From Bacteroidales bacterium (GTDB lineage Bacteria; Bacteroidota; Bacteroidia; Bacteroidales; Marinilabiliaceae): DNA of 64,000 nt. The stretch is taken from positions 44,571 through 108,570 of the forward strand of contig JAKSLH010000007.1 in the NCBI GenBank assembly GCA_024401335.1, in the 5' to 3' direction. Each line of letters starts with the position of its first letter. Positions within the stretch are counted from its first letter, which is position 1. The position numbers and the translations under genes are program-made. The notes under the pieces were generated by a model that worked only from the letters and a program-made list of their open reading frames with translations, did not search any database and was not told where the DNA came from. Below, piece after piece: positions 19,002 to 26,188 of this stretch.

Positions 19002-20474
19002 ATGGGAATAATAAATGGTAATATCGGGCGAACGGTCCTCTTGGGCTTGCTGATGTTTTTGTCTGTTGGCAATAATGCTAAAGCTCAGAGCAACTATCTT
19101 GAGTTTGTCGAGGCTAAAAGATACAAAAGCTCTTTCCAGTTCGGCGAGCAGTGGAAATATCTCACAACGGAGATTTATCCGTATAATTTCAATTATCTGC
19201 CAGAGACATTTCGCAGCAATGTGAGAAAGAATCTTCAGTCTATCTACATCTATGCTAAGATACACGGCGGTGAATACGACAAGATTGAATACCCGCTCTA
19301 TTTCTATCAGACTAAGGATAGGGTGCTGACGGTAAGGGGTGCCGACAAGGTGACGCTTCTTAAAGGTCTTCCTATCGACAAGGAAGAAGACATCGATGCC
19401 GACATTACAATCAATGGTATCACAGCAAAGAACAAGTTCCTTGAGATATTGTCTGAACAAGTCGATTTGTTGTCCAACATCAACAATCCTCTTCTGATTC
19501 CTAAGCTGATGGACCGATTCAAGGACTACAAGGAGAAATACAATAAGGGATATGAATATTCATATACCAAGACTATTCCGATTTACGAGGATACGCGCAA
19601 CAGAAAGATTCATTCTGTTTCTATCTACTACATTCGTCCAGCCAGTGGCGGAGCCGATGCTCCTTCCTTGTCTTCTGTCAACCTTCAGGAGTATATCGAT
19701 CGCAATTCAGATGTAGAAAGTCAGTATCTTTCCGACATTCTTCCTCTGTCGGAATGCAAGATGCCTTTTGTGGTAATAGTCAACTATCTCAGCAAGAGAG
19801 ATGACGACACTGTTGCCGAGGAGACATCTAAGCCTAAGACAGGGACGGGAAAGAACAAGAAAAAGGTAAAGACAGGAAGACCACATAAAGACTATTATTC
19901 TGATGAAGAGGATGACGAGGAATATGACGAGTATGACGACGAAGAAGATAATGAGGAAGAATATGTAGCATCATCGGCAAGAAGAAAACCAAAGCACAAT
20001 GGCAGTGGCAGAGATCGCAATCCTGACAGACATCCGGCATCCAATGCATATATGGCCTCTGAATCGGCTGGCGAAGCAGAGGAAGCCGTTGTAGCAAAAG
20101 AAGAAGTCGTGCCTCAAGTCATCTCGGTTTCCCTTTCGTGTGCGGAGAATAACTTTGGCCAGCAATCCACCAACATGGATTCGAAGCTCAAGTCTCTGAT
20201 GTCTGAGAAGTGTACCTTCGTCGAGGAAAACGAGGAGTGTGGCTTTAAGATTACGCTTAAAGGCAAGGCGCGTCAGGGTGCTGGAGACGAACATATTAAA
20301 TATGCATTTGTAGATGTGGACATTACCGTGTATGATTGTAAGAAGAAGACAACAGTATACAGCAATTCCATAACGGCCAAAGGCGGGCATACATCGTGGC
20401 ATCTGGCAGGCAAAGAAGCTTACAACAGTGCCGCGACTAAGATATACGAAGCGATAAAAACATACATAAAATAA
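19002..20474 (+). CDS. Secreted protein with charged linker and LPP20/CsgG-like C-terminal domain
   Basis: 490 residues. A signal peptide is followed by a region of about 250 residues that I do not recognise (starting QSNYLEFVEAKRYKSSFQFG). Next is a strongly charged low-complexity linker, about residues 275-345, with lysine-rich then Asp/Glu/Tyr-rich stretches. The C-terminal 120 residues (VISVSLSCAENNFGQQSTNM to the end) look like the helix-strand modules in LPP20 or CsgG-related lipoproteins. There is no lipobox. It heads a five-gene operon of secreted proteins, and the next gene follows by 5 bases. Function unknown. The linker suggests a spacer across the periplasm or surface. Confidence 0.7.
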   Translation: MGIINGNIGRTVLLGLLMFLSVGNNAKAQSNYLEFVEAKRYKSSFQFGEQWKYLTTEIYPYNFNYLPETFRSNVRKNLQSIYIYAKIHGGEYDKIEYPLYFYQTKDRVLTVRGADKVTLLKGLPIDKEEDIDADITINGITAKNKFLEILSEQVDLLSNINNPLLIPKLMDRFKDYKEKYNKGYEYSYTKTIPIYEDTRNRKIHSVSIYYIRPASGGADAPSLSSVNLQEYIDRNSDVESQYLSDILPLSECKMPFVVIVNYLSKRDDDTVAEETSKPKTGTGKNKKKVKTGRPHKDYYSDEEDDEEYDEYDDEEDNEEEYVASSARRKPKHNGSGRDRNPDRHPASNAYMASESAGEAEEAVVAKEEVVPQVISVSLSCAENNFGQQSTNMDSKLKSLMSEKCTFVEENEECGFKITLKGKARQGAGDEHIKYAFVDVDITVYDCKKKTTVYSNSITAKGGHTSWHLAGKEAYNSAATKIYEAIKTYIK

Positions 20475-20479
20475 CGATT

Positions 20480-20938
20480 ATGAAAAGACTTATATTGATA
20501 TTGACGGTGCTCCTTTGGGCAGGGTTGTCTATGGCGCAGCAGAAGGCTGCATTGTATGCTACCGAAAGCAGTGATGCCAACTTGGCTAATGTGGTCAACA
20601 GCCATATATTGAAGAATCTCAACTTCGACGGCACATATAAGGTTGTGGAACGTACGGAGCAGATATTGAAGATGCTCAACAAAGAGCATGAGTATCAGCG
20701 AAGCGGAGCTGTTGACGACGAGCAGATAGCGGCACTAGGTAAGCAGCTTGGTGTAGATGTTGTTGTAGTAGTTGACGTAGCCTCATTAGGCGAAGAGGCA
20801 TTTGTCAGTGCAAAGATAATCAATGTCACTACAGGCGAGATTGTCAGCAGTGGCAGCGAAGGTATGGAAAAAATTGGTTTTGCTGCAGCAAAAGAGGCAG
20901 CGGAGAAAGTGTCGAAGCAATTATTATTCCTGGATTAA
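20480..20938 (+). CDS. Small secreted CsgG/LpoB-like protein
   Basis: 152 residues with a signal peptide (cleavage after SMA near residue 19). The mature part is one CsgG-like unit: strand-forming KAALYAT, YKVVERTEQILKMLNKEHE, then YQRSGAVDDEQIAALGKQLG, VDVVVVVDVASLG, and FVSAKIINVTTGEIVSSGS. The same plan forms the N-terminal domains of the next three proteins, so this is the stand-alone version. CsgG builds an outer-membrane secretion pore and LpoB activates penicillin-binding proteins; neither role can be assumed here because the lipobox is missing. Confidence 0.75.
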   Translation: MKRLILILTVLLWAGLSMAQQKAALYATESSDANLANVVNSHILKNLNFDGTYKVVERTEQILKMLNKEHEYQRSGAVDDEQIAALGKQLGVDVVVVVDVASLGEEAFVSAKIINVTTGEIVSSGSEGMEKIGFAAAKEAAEKVSKQLLFLD

Positions 20939-20952
20939 AAAGCATTAGTTAT

Positions 20953-22092
20953 ATGAGACAAATATTGATGTTGTTGTTGATATGTTTGACAATGTCGACA
21001 ACGGTTGTATTAGCGCAGAACAAAAAGGTTGCATTGCTAGAACCTCGTGTTGGTGAAGGCTCATCTGCTATTTCTGGTCTTGAGAAAGCTATGATACGAG
21101 GTGAGTTACGTAAGGCTATAGTTAATCATACGGGGTATGAAGCTTTTACTCGTACAGATGTTGACCAAATGATGCAAGAGCAAGGTTTTCAGCGTACAGG
21201 TATGGTGGAAGATTCACAAGTAAAACGTTTGGGCGAGATGTGTGGTGCCGACTATATATGCGTATCGACACTCAATAAATCTAATTCTGAATTTTATATA
21301 GAAGCGTACTTGATAAATGTCGAAACTGCTGCAATTTCTAATCCAGCATCGCAATTCGGAGAGCTTGTAGATGGCAAATTGTCAAATATGCTGCCTGTAT
21401 GCCAAGCACTTGCCCAAGAGCTTTTGGGTACGTATTCTCCTATTGTTAATCAAAAAACTTCGGTAAGTCTGAAACAAGAATCAGCTCAAGTTTCTTCGTC
21501 TAAAAAACAAGCGCAACAAGAGGAACAGGCTCAACCTGTCCGTCAGTCAAGTCCCCAAAACGAGACAACTGTTGGAAGTTTATATACCTTTTCTGATGGA
21601 ACAAAAGGTATTGTGTTCTTTTGTAATTCAGATGGACACGGATTAGTCGTGTCTTTAGACGAAGATATCATGCAATGGGATTCGCACACTAAAAATAGAC
21701 AAGTAGTTGACATAACAAGTATTCCAAATGTTGATGACATTGGTAAGTACATGGTTATGGGGAAAGGGAAAGAGTATACTGAGGCCATTTTAAGTCAGAA
21801 TGCAGGTTTTTGTCCTGCTGCAACATGGTGCGCGAAGCATGGAGCAGGATGGTATTTGCCTAGTGGAGAAGAAATGGGTTACTTGCTCCGAGATGCAAAC
21901 AATACAGCCCGAAAGCACGGTGAAATCAGTAGAGCACTGTTGAAACATGGCGGTGTTCCTCTAGACGGCAGTTGGTATTGGTGTAGCTCTGAAAATGAAA
22001 AAAGCGAAGCTTTCAATATCAGTTCGTCGGGACGCTCGTCTTCTGAGGAAAAGATTACGCCATTGCCTGTACGAGCTATTCGTTCATTTTGA
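20953..22092 (+). CDS. CsgG-like domain fused to a DUF1566/Lcl-like lectin-fold domain
   Basis: 379 residues with signal peptide (MRQILMLLLICLTMSTT). Residues about 22-160 are a CsgG-like domain close to those of the next two genes (KVALLEPRVGEG, FTRTDVDQMMQEQGFQRTGMV). A Gln/Ser-rich linker follows at about 170-205. The C-terminal domain (from GSLYTFSDGTKGIVFF) has the marks of the DUF1566/Lcl family: WCAKHGAGWYLPSGEEM, WYWCSSE and the closing PVRAIRSF. That family adopts a C-type-lectin-like fold also used in DGR targets. Its last 30 codons are not enriched in NNC codons, so I see no adenine-mutagenesis mark here. Confidence 0.78.
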   Translation: MRQILMLLLICLTMSTTVVLAQNKKVALLEPRVGEGSSAISGLEKAMIRGELRKAIVNHTGYEAFTRTDVDQMMQEQGFQRTGMVEDSQVKRLGEMCGADYICVSTLNKSNSEFYIEAYLINVETAAISNPASQFGELVDGKLSNMLPVCQALAQELLGTYSPIVNQKTSVSLKQESAQVSSSKKQAQQEEQAQPVRQSSPQNETTVGSLYTFSDGTKGIVFFCNSDGHGLVVSLDEDIMQWDSHTKNRQVVDITSIPNVDDIGKYMVMGKGKEYTEAILSQNAGFCPAATWCAKHGAGWYLPSGEEMGYLLRDANNTARKHGEISRALLKHGGVPLDGSWYWCSSENEKSEAFNISSSGRSSSEEKITPLPVRAIRSF

Positions 22093-22111
22093 TTAATACG
22101 GCATACTTAAT

Positions 22112-23377
22112 ATGAAATCGATATTGATGCTATTGTTTTTGTGTCTGACAATGTCGACAACGACGTTAGCGCAAAAAAAGACAATTGCATTGTTGGAACC
22201 ACGTGGAGGTGAGGGCTCTACGGCAATTACAGGAATGGATAAAGCTATAGTACGAGGTGAGCTTCGCAAAGGCATTCAAAAACTTGATGGTTTTACAACC
22301 GTTACGCGCACAGATATAGACCAAATGATGAAGGAGCAAAATTTCCAGCGTACAGGTATGGTAAGCGACGAACAGATAAAAAAATTGGGCGAAATGGCTG
22401 GCGCCGATTACATTTGTGTTTCAACAATAAATAAATCGCAGACTCAATTCTATTTAGAGGCCTACCTTATTGAGTTGGAAACAGGTGAAATCTCTAATCC
22501 TGCAACGCAATATGGAGAGATGGTCAATGGCAAATTCTCGGATTTGTTGACAATATGTGAGAATTTGGCCCAAGAATTGTGCGGTATTACGCCTTCTAGA
22601 CACTCGAACAACAGACAAAACAATTCAAGACGAAGTGCCACAGGTCAGGCCTACACCGAAACAGAGCTAGGTCTTGACCTTAAGATGGTGTATGTGGAGG
22701 GCGGCTCATTCCTTATGGGCTGCACCAGCGAGCAGTCGGATTGCAGTAGTAATGAGAAAAATGTAAGAAGAGTCACTCTGGACGGCTACTACATAGGCAT
22801 GTTTGAGATAACGCAGAAGCAGTGGGAGCTTGTGATGGGGACATCGATATATCAGCAACAGACAAAGGCTGGCCTCTCTCAACTGTATGGTGTTGGTCCG
22901 GACTATCCTATGTATTATGTATCGTGGGAAGAGGCAATGACGTTCTGTCAGGAATTAAGCCGCCTTACAGGCAAGACGTACACATTGCCGACAGAAGCAC
23001 AGTGGGAGTATGCAGCACGCGGCGGCAACCGCAATGACGGCACGAAGTACAGCGGCAGTCATAGTGCAGATCTGGTAGCATGGTATGACAGCAACAGCGG
23101 TAACAGCACACACATAGTAGGCGCAAAGCGAGCCAATGGCTTGGGAATCTACGACATGAGTGGCAACGTATGGGAATGGTGCAAAGACTGGTATGCAGAC
23201 AGCTATCAGAGCTATCAGACGAACAATCCGGAAGGTCCTAGCAGTGGGTCTTACCGCGTGACCCGTGGCGGCGGCTGGCTCCTCAGCGCAAGTGTCTGCC
23301 GCGTTGCGTTCCGCTACAACAACACGCCAACGAACCGCAACGGCCTCCTTGGTTTCCGTGTTGTCCTTATTCCCTAG
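22112..23377 (+). CDS. CsgG-like domain fused to an FGE-type lectin-fold domain with a putative DGR variable region
   Basis: 421 residues. After the signal peptide, residues about 20-155 form a CsgG-like domain (KKTIALLEPRGGEGSTAITG, RTDIDQMMKEQNFQRTGMVS). A short Asn/Ser/Arg linker leads to a formylglycine-generating-enzyme-like (FGE-sulfatase) domain from about residue 180: LDLKMVYVEGGSFLMG, WELVMGTS, LPTEAQWEYAARGG, GIYDMSGNVWEWCKDW, and the final RGGGW to GFRVV stretch. This C-type-lectin-like fold is a common DGR target. The last 42 residues hold the variable region described separately. Nearly identical to its downstream neighbour except at that end. Likely a displayed or secreted binding protein; no catalytic role is claimed. 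Confidence 0.82.
   Translation: MKSILMLLFLCLTMSTTTLAQKKTIALLEPRGGEGSTAITGMDKAIVRGELRKGIQKLDGFTTVTRTDIDQMMKEQNFQRTGMVSDEQIKKLGEMAGADYICVSTINKSQTQFYLEAYLIELETGEISNPATQYGEMVNGKFSDLLTICENLAQELCGITPSRHSNNRQNNSRRSATGQAYTETELGLDLKMVYVEGGSFLMGCTSEQSDCSSNEKNVRRVTLDGYYIGMFEITQKQWELVMGTSIYQQQTKAGLSQLYGVGPDYPMYYVSWEEAMTFCQELSRLTGKTYTLPTEAQWEYAARGGNRNDGTKYSGSHSADLVAWYDSNSGNSTHIVGAKRANGLGIYDMSGNVWEWCKDWYADSYQSYQTNNPEGPSSGSYRVTRGGGWLLSASVCRVAFRYNNTPTNRNGLLGFRVVLIP
23153..23251 (+). repeat. Near-identical 99-bp block, copy 1
   Basis: From GACATGAGTGG to the TCT before the variable region, this block is identical to 24480-24578 except at one base (TAT versus TGT codon). The sequence just upstream in the two genes differs at many synonymous sites. 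The step change suggests recent copying or gene conversion of this 3' cassette. Confidence 0.8.
23252..23347 (+). repeat. Putative DGR variable region, copy 1
   Basis: 32 codons compared with 24579-24674. Sixteen differ in amino acid. Fifteen of these are NNC in both copies and are explained by an AAC or AGC template codon; the last (GCG versus TCG) is explained by ACG. The frame motif is RGG-x-W, A-S-x-C-R-V, R, T-P-T, R, L-G-F-R-V-V, as in DGR-diversified FGE proteins. A few C/T synonymous differences are not explained by adenine mutagenesis from one template. Confidence 0.75.
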
Positions 23378-23391
23378 TTCAGGCAGTTTGG

Positions 23392-23404
23392 CAGAACCAT
23401 TCTG
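23392..23404 (+). other. Small hairpin just after the variable region (copy 1)
   Basis: CAGAA / TTCTG with a 3-base loop, 15 bases after the stop codon, followed by TTTGAGCAAA. A comparable hairpin follows the second copy. DGR targets often have a hairpin or cruciform after the variable region. Short stem, so modest confidence. Confidence 0.35.
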
Positions 23405-23438
23405 TTTGAGCAAACAAGATTAATAAAACGTACGTAAT

Positions 23439-24704
23439 ATGAAATCGATATTGATGATGTTAACGTTGTTCTTGGCAATGTCGACAGCGACGTTAGCACA
23501 AAAAAAGACAATTGCCTTGTTGGAACCACGTGGAGGTGAGGGCTCTACGGCAATTACAGGAATGGACAAAGCTATAGTACGAGGTGAGCTTCGCAAAGGC
23601 ATCCAAAAACTTGATGGTTTTACTACCGTTACGCGCACAGATATAGACCAAATGATGAAGGAGCAAAATTTCCAGCGTACAGGTATGGTAAGCGACGAAC
23701 AGATAAAAAAATTGGGCGAAATGGCTGGCGCCGATTACATTTGTGTTTCAACAATCAACAAGTCGCAGTCTGAATTCTATTTAGAGGCCTACCTTATTGA
23801 GTTGGAAACAGGCGAAATCTCTAATCCTGCAACGCAATATGGTGAGATGGTCAATGGTAAATTCTCGGATTTGTTGACAATTTGTGAGGAATTGGCCCAA
23901 GAATTGTGCAATGCTACACCTTCGAGACACTCAAACAACAGACAAAACAATACAAGGCAAAGCGTCTCTGGTCAGAACTATACCGAGACAGAACTTGGTC
24001 TTGACCTTAAGATGGTGTATGTAGAGGGCGGTTCATTCCTTATGGGCTGCACCAGTGAGCAGTCGGACTGTGCAAGTGATGAACAAAATGTAAGAAGAGT
24101 CACACTTGACGGCTACTACATCGGCATGTTTGAGATAACGCAGAAGCAATGGGAACTTGTTATGGGAACATCGATAAATCAGCAAAAGTCAAAGGCTGGA
24201 AAATCTTTACTTAAAGGTGTTGGTCCGGACTATCCTATGTATTACGTATCATGGGAAGATGCTATGACCTTCTGCCAGGAGCTAAGCCGACTTACAGGTA
24301 AGACATATACATTACCGACAGAAGCCCAGTGGGAATTTGCAGCTCGCGGGGGTAATCGCAACGACGGCACGAAATACAGTGGTAGCCACAGTATCGATTT
24401 GGCTGCATGGTATTTCTACAACAGCGGTGGAGGTACACACTTAGTTGGCACGAAGCGTGCGAATGGCTTGGGGATATATGACATGAGTGGCAACGTATGG
24501 GAATGGTGCAAAGACTGGTATGCAGACAGCTATCAGAGCTGTCAGACGAACAATCCGGAAGGTCCTAGCAGTGGGTCTGACCGCGTGAACCGTGGCGGCT
24601 GCTGGGGCTTCAACGCGAGTCGCTGTCGTGTTTCGCACCGCGACGGCATCACGCCTACGAGCCGCAGCATCTTCCTTGGCTTCCGTGTTGTTCTTATCCC
24701 CTAG
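23439..24704 (+). CDS. Tandem paralogue: CsgG-like domain plus FGE-type domain with a putative DGR variable region
   Basis: 421 residues, the same length and plan as its upstream neighbour: signal peptide, CsgG-like domain (about 20-155), Asn/Gln/Arg linker, FGE-sulfatase-like domain from about 180. The N-terminal domains of the pair are almost identical in DNA, the first part of the FGE domain is clearly more diverged, a 99-bp block is nearly identical, and the last 32 codons differ at half of the positions. Here the terminal motif reads RGGCW ... LGFRVV. The gene is preceded by a 61-base spacer and followed by a long region without intact genes. Probably a secreted or surface ligand-binding protein. 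Confidence 0.82.
   Translation: MKSILMMLTLFLAMSTATLAQKKTIALLEPRGGEGSTAITGMDKAIVRGELRKGIQKLDGFTTVTRTDIDQMMKEQNFQRTGMVSDEQIKKLGEMAGADYICVSTINKSQSEFYLEAYLIELETGEISNPATQYGEMVNGKFSDLLTICEELAQELCNATPSRHSNNRQNNTRQSVSGQNYTETELGLDLKMVYVEGGSFLMGCTSEQSDCASDEQNVRRVTLDGYYIGMFEITQKQWELVMGTSINQQKSKAGKSLLKGVGPDYPMYYVSWEDAMTFCQELSRLTGKTYTLPTEAQWEFAARGGNRNDGTKYSGSHSIDLAAWYFYNSGGGTHLVGTKRANGLGIYDMSGNVWEWCKDWYADSYQSCQTNNPEGPSSGSDRVNRGGCWGFNASRCRVSHRDGITPTSRSIFLGFRVVLIP
24480..24578 (+). repeat. Near-identical 99-bp block, copy 2
   Basis: Partner of 23153-23251, with one base difference. Marks the constant part of the 3' cassette next to the variable region. Confidence 0.8.
24579..24674 (+). repeat. Putative DGR variable region, copy 2
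   Basis: Partner of 23252-23347. Residues at the variable codons are D, N, C, G, F, N, R, S, H, D, G, I, S, S, I, F, against Y, T, G, L, L, S, V, A, F, Y, N, N, N, N, G, L in copy 1. The fixed residues between them are the same in both. Confidence 0.75.
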
Positions 24705-24712
24705 TTCAGACT

Positions 24713-24735
24713 AAACGGGCAGCATCATCCTGTTT
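24713..24735 (+). other. Small hairpin just after the variable region (copy 2)
   Basis: AAACGGG / CCTGTTT with one G-T pair and a 9-base loop, 9 bases after the stop, then GAGCAAAAAAAG. The same CTGTTTGAGCAAA follows copy 1, so this 3' flank was duplicated with the gene. It could act as a weak terminator or as a DGR homing hairpin. Confidence 0.4.
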
Positions 24736-24752
24736 GAGCAAAAAAAGAAATT

Positions 24753-24830
24753 GTCTAGTGCGATAGCGTAGGGTGCGTTAAGCCCCGAAGCTATGGCACT
24801 GGACTTGGTATTATTTCCGCCGAAGGCGGA
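24753..24830. repeat. REP-like palindrome and adjacent GC hairpin
   Basis: Arms 24753-24767 and 24790-24804 pair over 15 positions with one mismatch and one G-T pair around a 22-base loop that itself holds GGG/CCC. Eleven bases on, TCCGCC-GAA-GGCGGA (24816-24830) is a perfect 6-bp hairpin. The loop TAGGGTGCGTTAAGCCCC recalls REP-type interspersed palindromes of other bacteria. It might instead be a structured RNA. I cannot decide from one copy. Confidence 0.5.
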
Positions 24831-24902
24831 TGATTAACATCGTCCTGTAGCTCGAATGTTGATTACTAAATTGGCCATCCGAAAGATACTTTGTTGTTAT
24901 TG

Positions 24903-25339
24903 TTATGCGTCTCCTTCCTTTCCTAGATTCTCTATCCCCTTTATAGCATTAAGATAATCCCTCTCCACATCGCTTATTGTACGTTGTTTATATTTCCTAT
25001 ATTCAGATGTCGCATGCTCCATGGCTTCTTCATCATAGGTGTCTCACGTTCTGCTTGTCGTTCTGTAAAGTCAAGATAACCAGAGACCAGTTGTCCCATA
25101 GAGTGCAGTTCCTTTTCGTTGAGATAGTTTTTTGCCGTACGACCAAGTTTCTTCAGGCGTTCGTCATCCATTGTGAACCCCCTTCTGAATATATTCCTTC
25201 AATCGTTGAGTAGCCCACTGACGAAATCTTGTAGCTATGATGCTTCGCACACGATAACCTAGGGCTATGATCATATCGAGGTTGTAGAAATTGGTCATAT
25301 ATGACTTCCCGTCTGAAGCAGCTCTCCTTCTTCAAATAC
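24903..25339 (-). pseudogene. Degraded rhuM-family gene
   Basis: Three reading frames must be joined to recover the RhuM family. First VFEEGEL (25339 leftward), then ASDGKSYMTNFYNLDMIIAL, GYRVRSIIATRFRQWATQRL and KEYIQKG. After a run of five G (C5 on the plus strand at 25178-25182) the frame shifts to FTMDDERLKKLGRTAKNYLN and SGYLDFTERQAERE, then shifts again to YRKYKQRTISDVERDYLNAI with a stop at 24903. Parts of the middle and the N-terminal region are missing. RhuM proteins are found on islands and near mobile DNA. This copy cannot make a full protein and marks decay in the region. Confidence 0.75.
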
Positions 25340-25485
25340 CCATCACACTAACTAACATTTATAACATCTAACACTAACACAAAAAAACAGGCACCCATAA
25401 CCCATTTATAAAGACATTTTATGCATAAAGTCATTTGTCTGGATGATTTAGATGCAATTTACCTCTAGGGGTATGCATATTTTTC

Positions 25486-25530
25486 TGTTATAACTGTTAG
25501 ATGTGTTAGAAGTGTTATAACTGTTAGAAC
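25486..25530. repeat. Five 9-bp tandem repeats (TGTTAnAAn)
   Basis: TGTTATAAC, TGTTAGATG, TGTTAGAAG, TGTTATAAC, TGTTAGAAC stand end to end. An inverted, less regular version (CTAACA / ATAACA units) lies at about 25348-25380, so the roughly 100 bases between are flanked by similar repeats in opposite orientation. Iteron-like in look; function unknown. Confidence 0.7.
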
Positions 25531-25536
25531 AAGGTG

Positions 25537-25569
25537 ACTATACCATCACTATACCCTCAGTATACCTTT
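25537..25569. repeat. Three 11-bp tandem repeats (AnTATACCnTn)
   Basis: ACTATACCATC, ACTATACCCTC and AGTATACCTTT follow each other directly, 6 bases after the 9-bp array. Confidence 0.65.
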
Positions 25570-25595
25570 AGACCCTATCTTTACTTCTCCCTCTC

Positions 25596-25626
25596 TTTGC
25601 TTTATATCATCAATTTCTTATATTTG
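25596..25626 (+). promoter_or_regulatory. Bacteroidota promoter for the nicotinamidase-like gene
   Basis: TTTG at 25596-25599 and TATATTTG at 25619-25626 with a 19-base spacer, 28 bases before the start at 25655. A very good match to the known -33/-7 pattern. Confidence 0.75.
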
Positions 25627-25654
25627 TATTGATACTGTCTAAAACGATATTGAT

Positions 25655-26152
25655 ATGAAATACTTCATAATAATCGACATGCAAGTCGACTTCGTGACAG
25701 GTGCTCTTAAAAACGATGCGGCTAAAGCTATTATTCCTGGCATTGTTGAAAAGGCTAGGGAATTGAAGCAAAAGGGATATACTATTGTCGCAACTCGCGA
25801 TACGCATCAGATTAACTATCTTGATACTCAAGAGGGAAAGTTCCTGCCTGTGCCTCATTGTATAGAGGGAACCGAAGGGTGGCAGGTCGTCGCTGATATA
25901 ATACCTTTGGTCGATGTGTTTGTCGATAAGCCTAGCTTTGGCTATCATGATTGGAATCTTGAGGATGTAGAGGCTATCGATATGTGTGGCACTTGTACAG
26001 CTATTTGTGTGGCCTCTAATTTTTCGATCCTTAAGGCTGCCTATCCAGAAGTGCCTATAACCGTATATCCTCAGCTGTGTGCCTGCCTGTCTCCGGCTAC
26101 ACATCACGCTGCCATAACGGTGATGAAGACTCAACAGGCTATAATCGCATAA
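25655..26152 (+). CDS. Isochorismatase-family hydrolase, nicotinamidase-like
   Basis: 165 residues. The catalytic triad of cysteine hydrolases is in place: Asp in IIDMQVDFV (residue 8), Lys in VDKPSFG (near 91) and Cys in AIDMCGTCTAICV (near 115). Nicotinamidases turn nicotinamide into nicotinate for NAD salvage. The protein is shorter than E. coli PncA (about 210), so another amide or isochorismatase-like substrate is possible. It stands alone with its own promoter and terminator. Confidence 0.82.
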   Translation: MKYFIIIDMQVDFVTGALKNDAAKAIIPGIVEKARELKQKGYTIVATRDTHQINYLDTQEGKFLPVPHCIEGTEGWQVVADIIPLVDVFVDKPSFGYHDWNLEDVEAIDMCGTCTAICVASNFSILKAAYPEVPITVYPQLCACLSPATHHAAITVMKTQQAIIA

Positions 26153-26154
26153 AT

Positions 26155-26185
26155 AAAAAGGGTGACTGTTTAGTCACCCTTTTTT
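26155..26185. terminator. Bidirectional terminator
   Basis: AAAAAGGGTGACT / AGTCACCCTTTTT with a 4-base loop, perfect stem and T/A runs on both sides. It serves the forward hydrolase gene and could end the reverse small gene at 26189. Confidence 0.92.
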
Positions 26186-26188
26186 GTA

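Noticed and set aside
21990-22092. DGR variable region at the end of the DUF1566-like gene
   Set aside because: The fold type would allow it, but the final codons are not NNC-rich and there is no second copy here to compare.
25153-25335. 60-codon reverse frame over the rhuM remnant
   Set aside because: It reads the remnant in the wrong frame; the RhuM-like residues are in the neighbouring frames.
25486-25569. Short tandem repeats as a CRISPR array
   Set aside because: Units of 9 and 11 bases abut without unique spacers, and no cas genes are present.
24705-25654. Search for a DGR template repeat or reverse transcriptase next to the variable genes
   Set aside because: No stretch with the AAC-rich copy of the variable region and no reverse-transcriptase frame was found on either strand by eye; none was seen elsewhere in the window.
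25610-26134. 174-codon reverse frame opposite the nicotinamidase-like gene
   Set aside because: The forward frame has a catalytic triad, promoter and terminator. The reverse one is a shadow.
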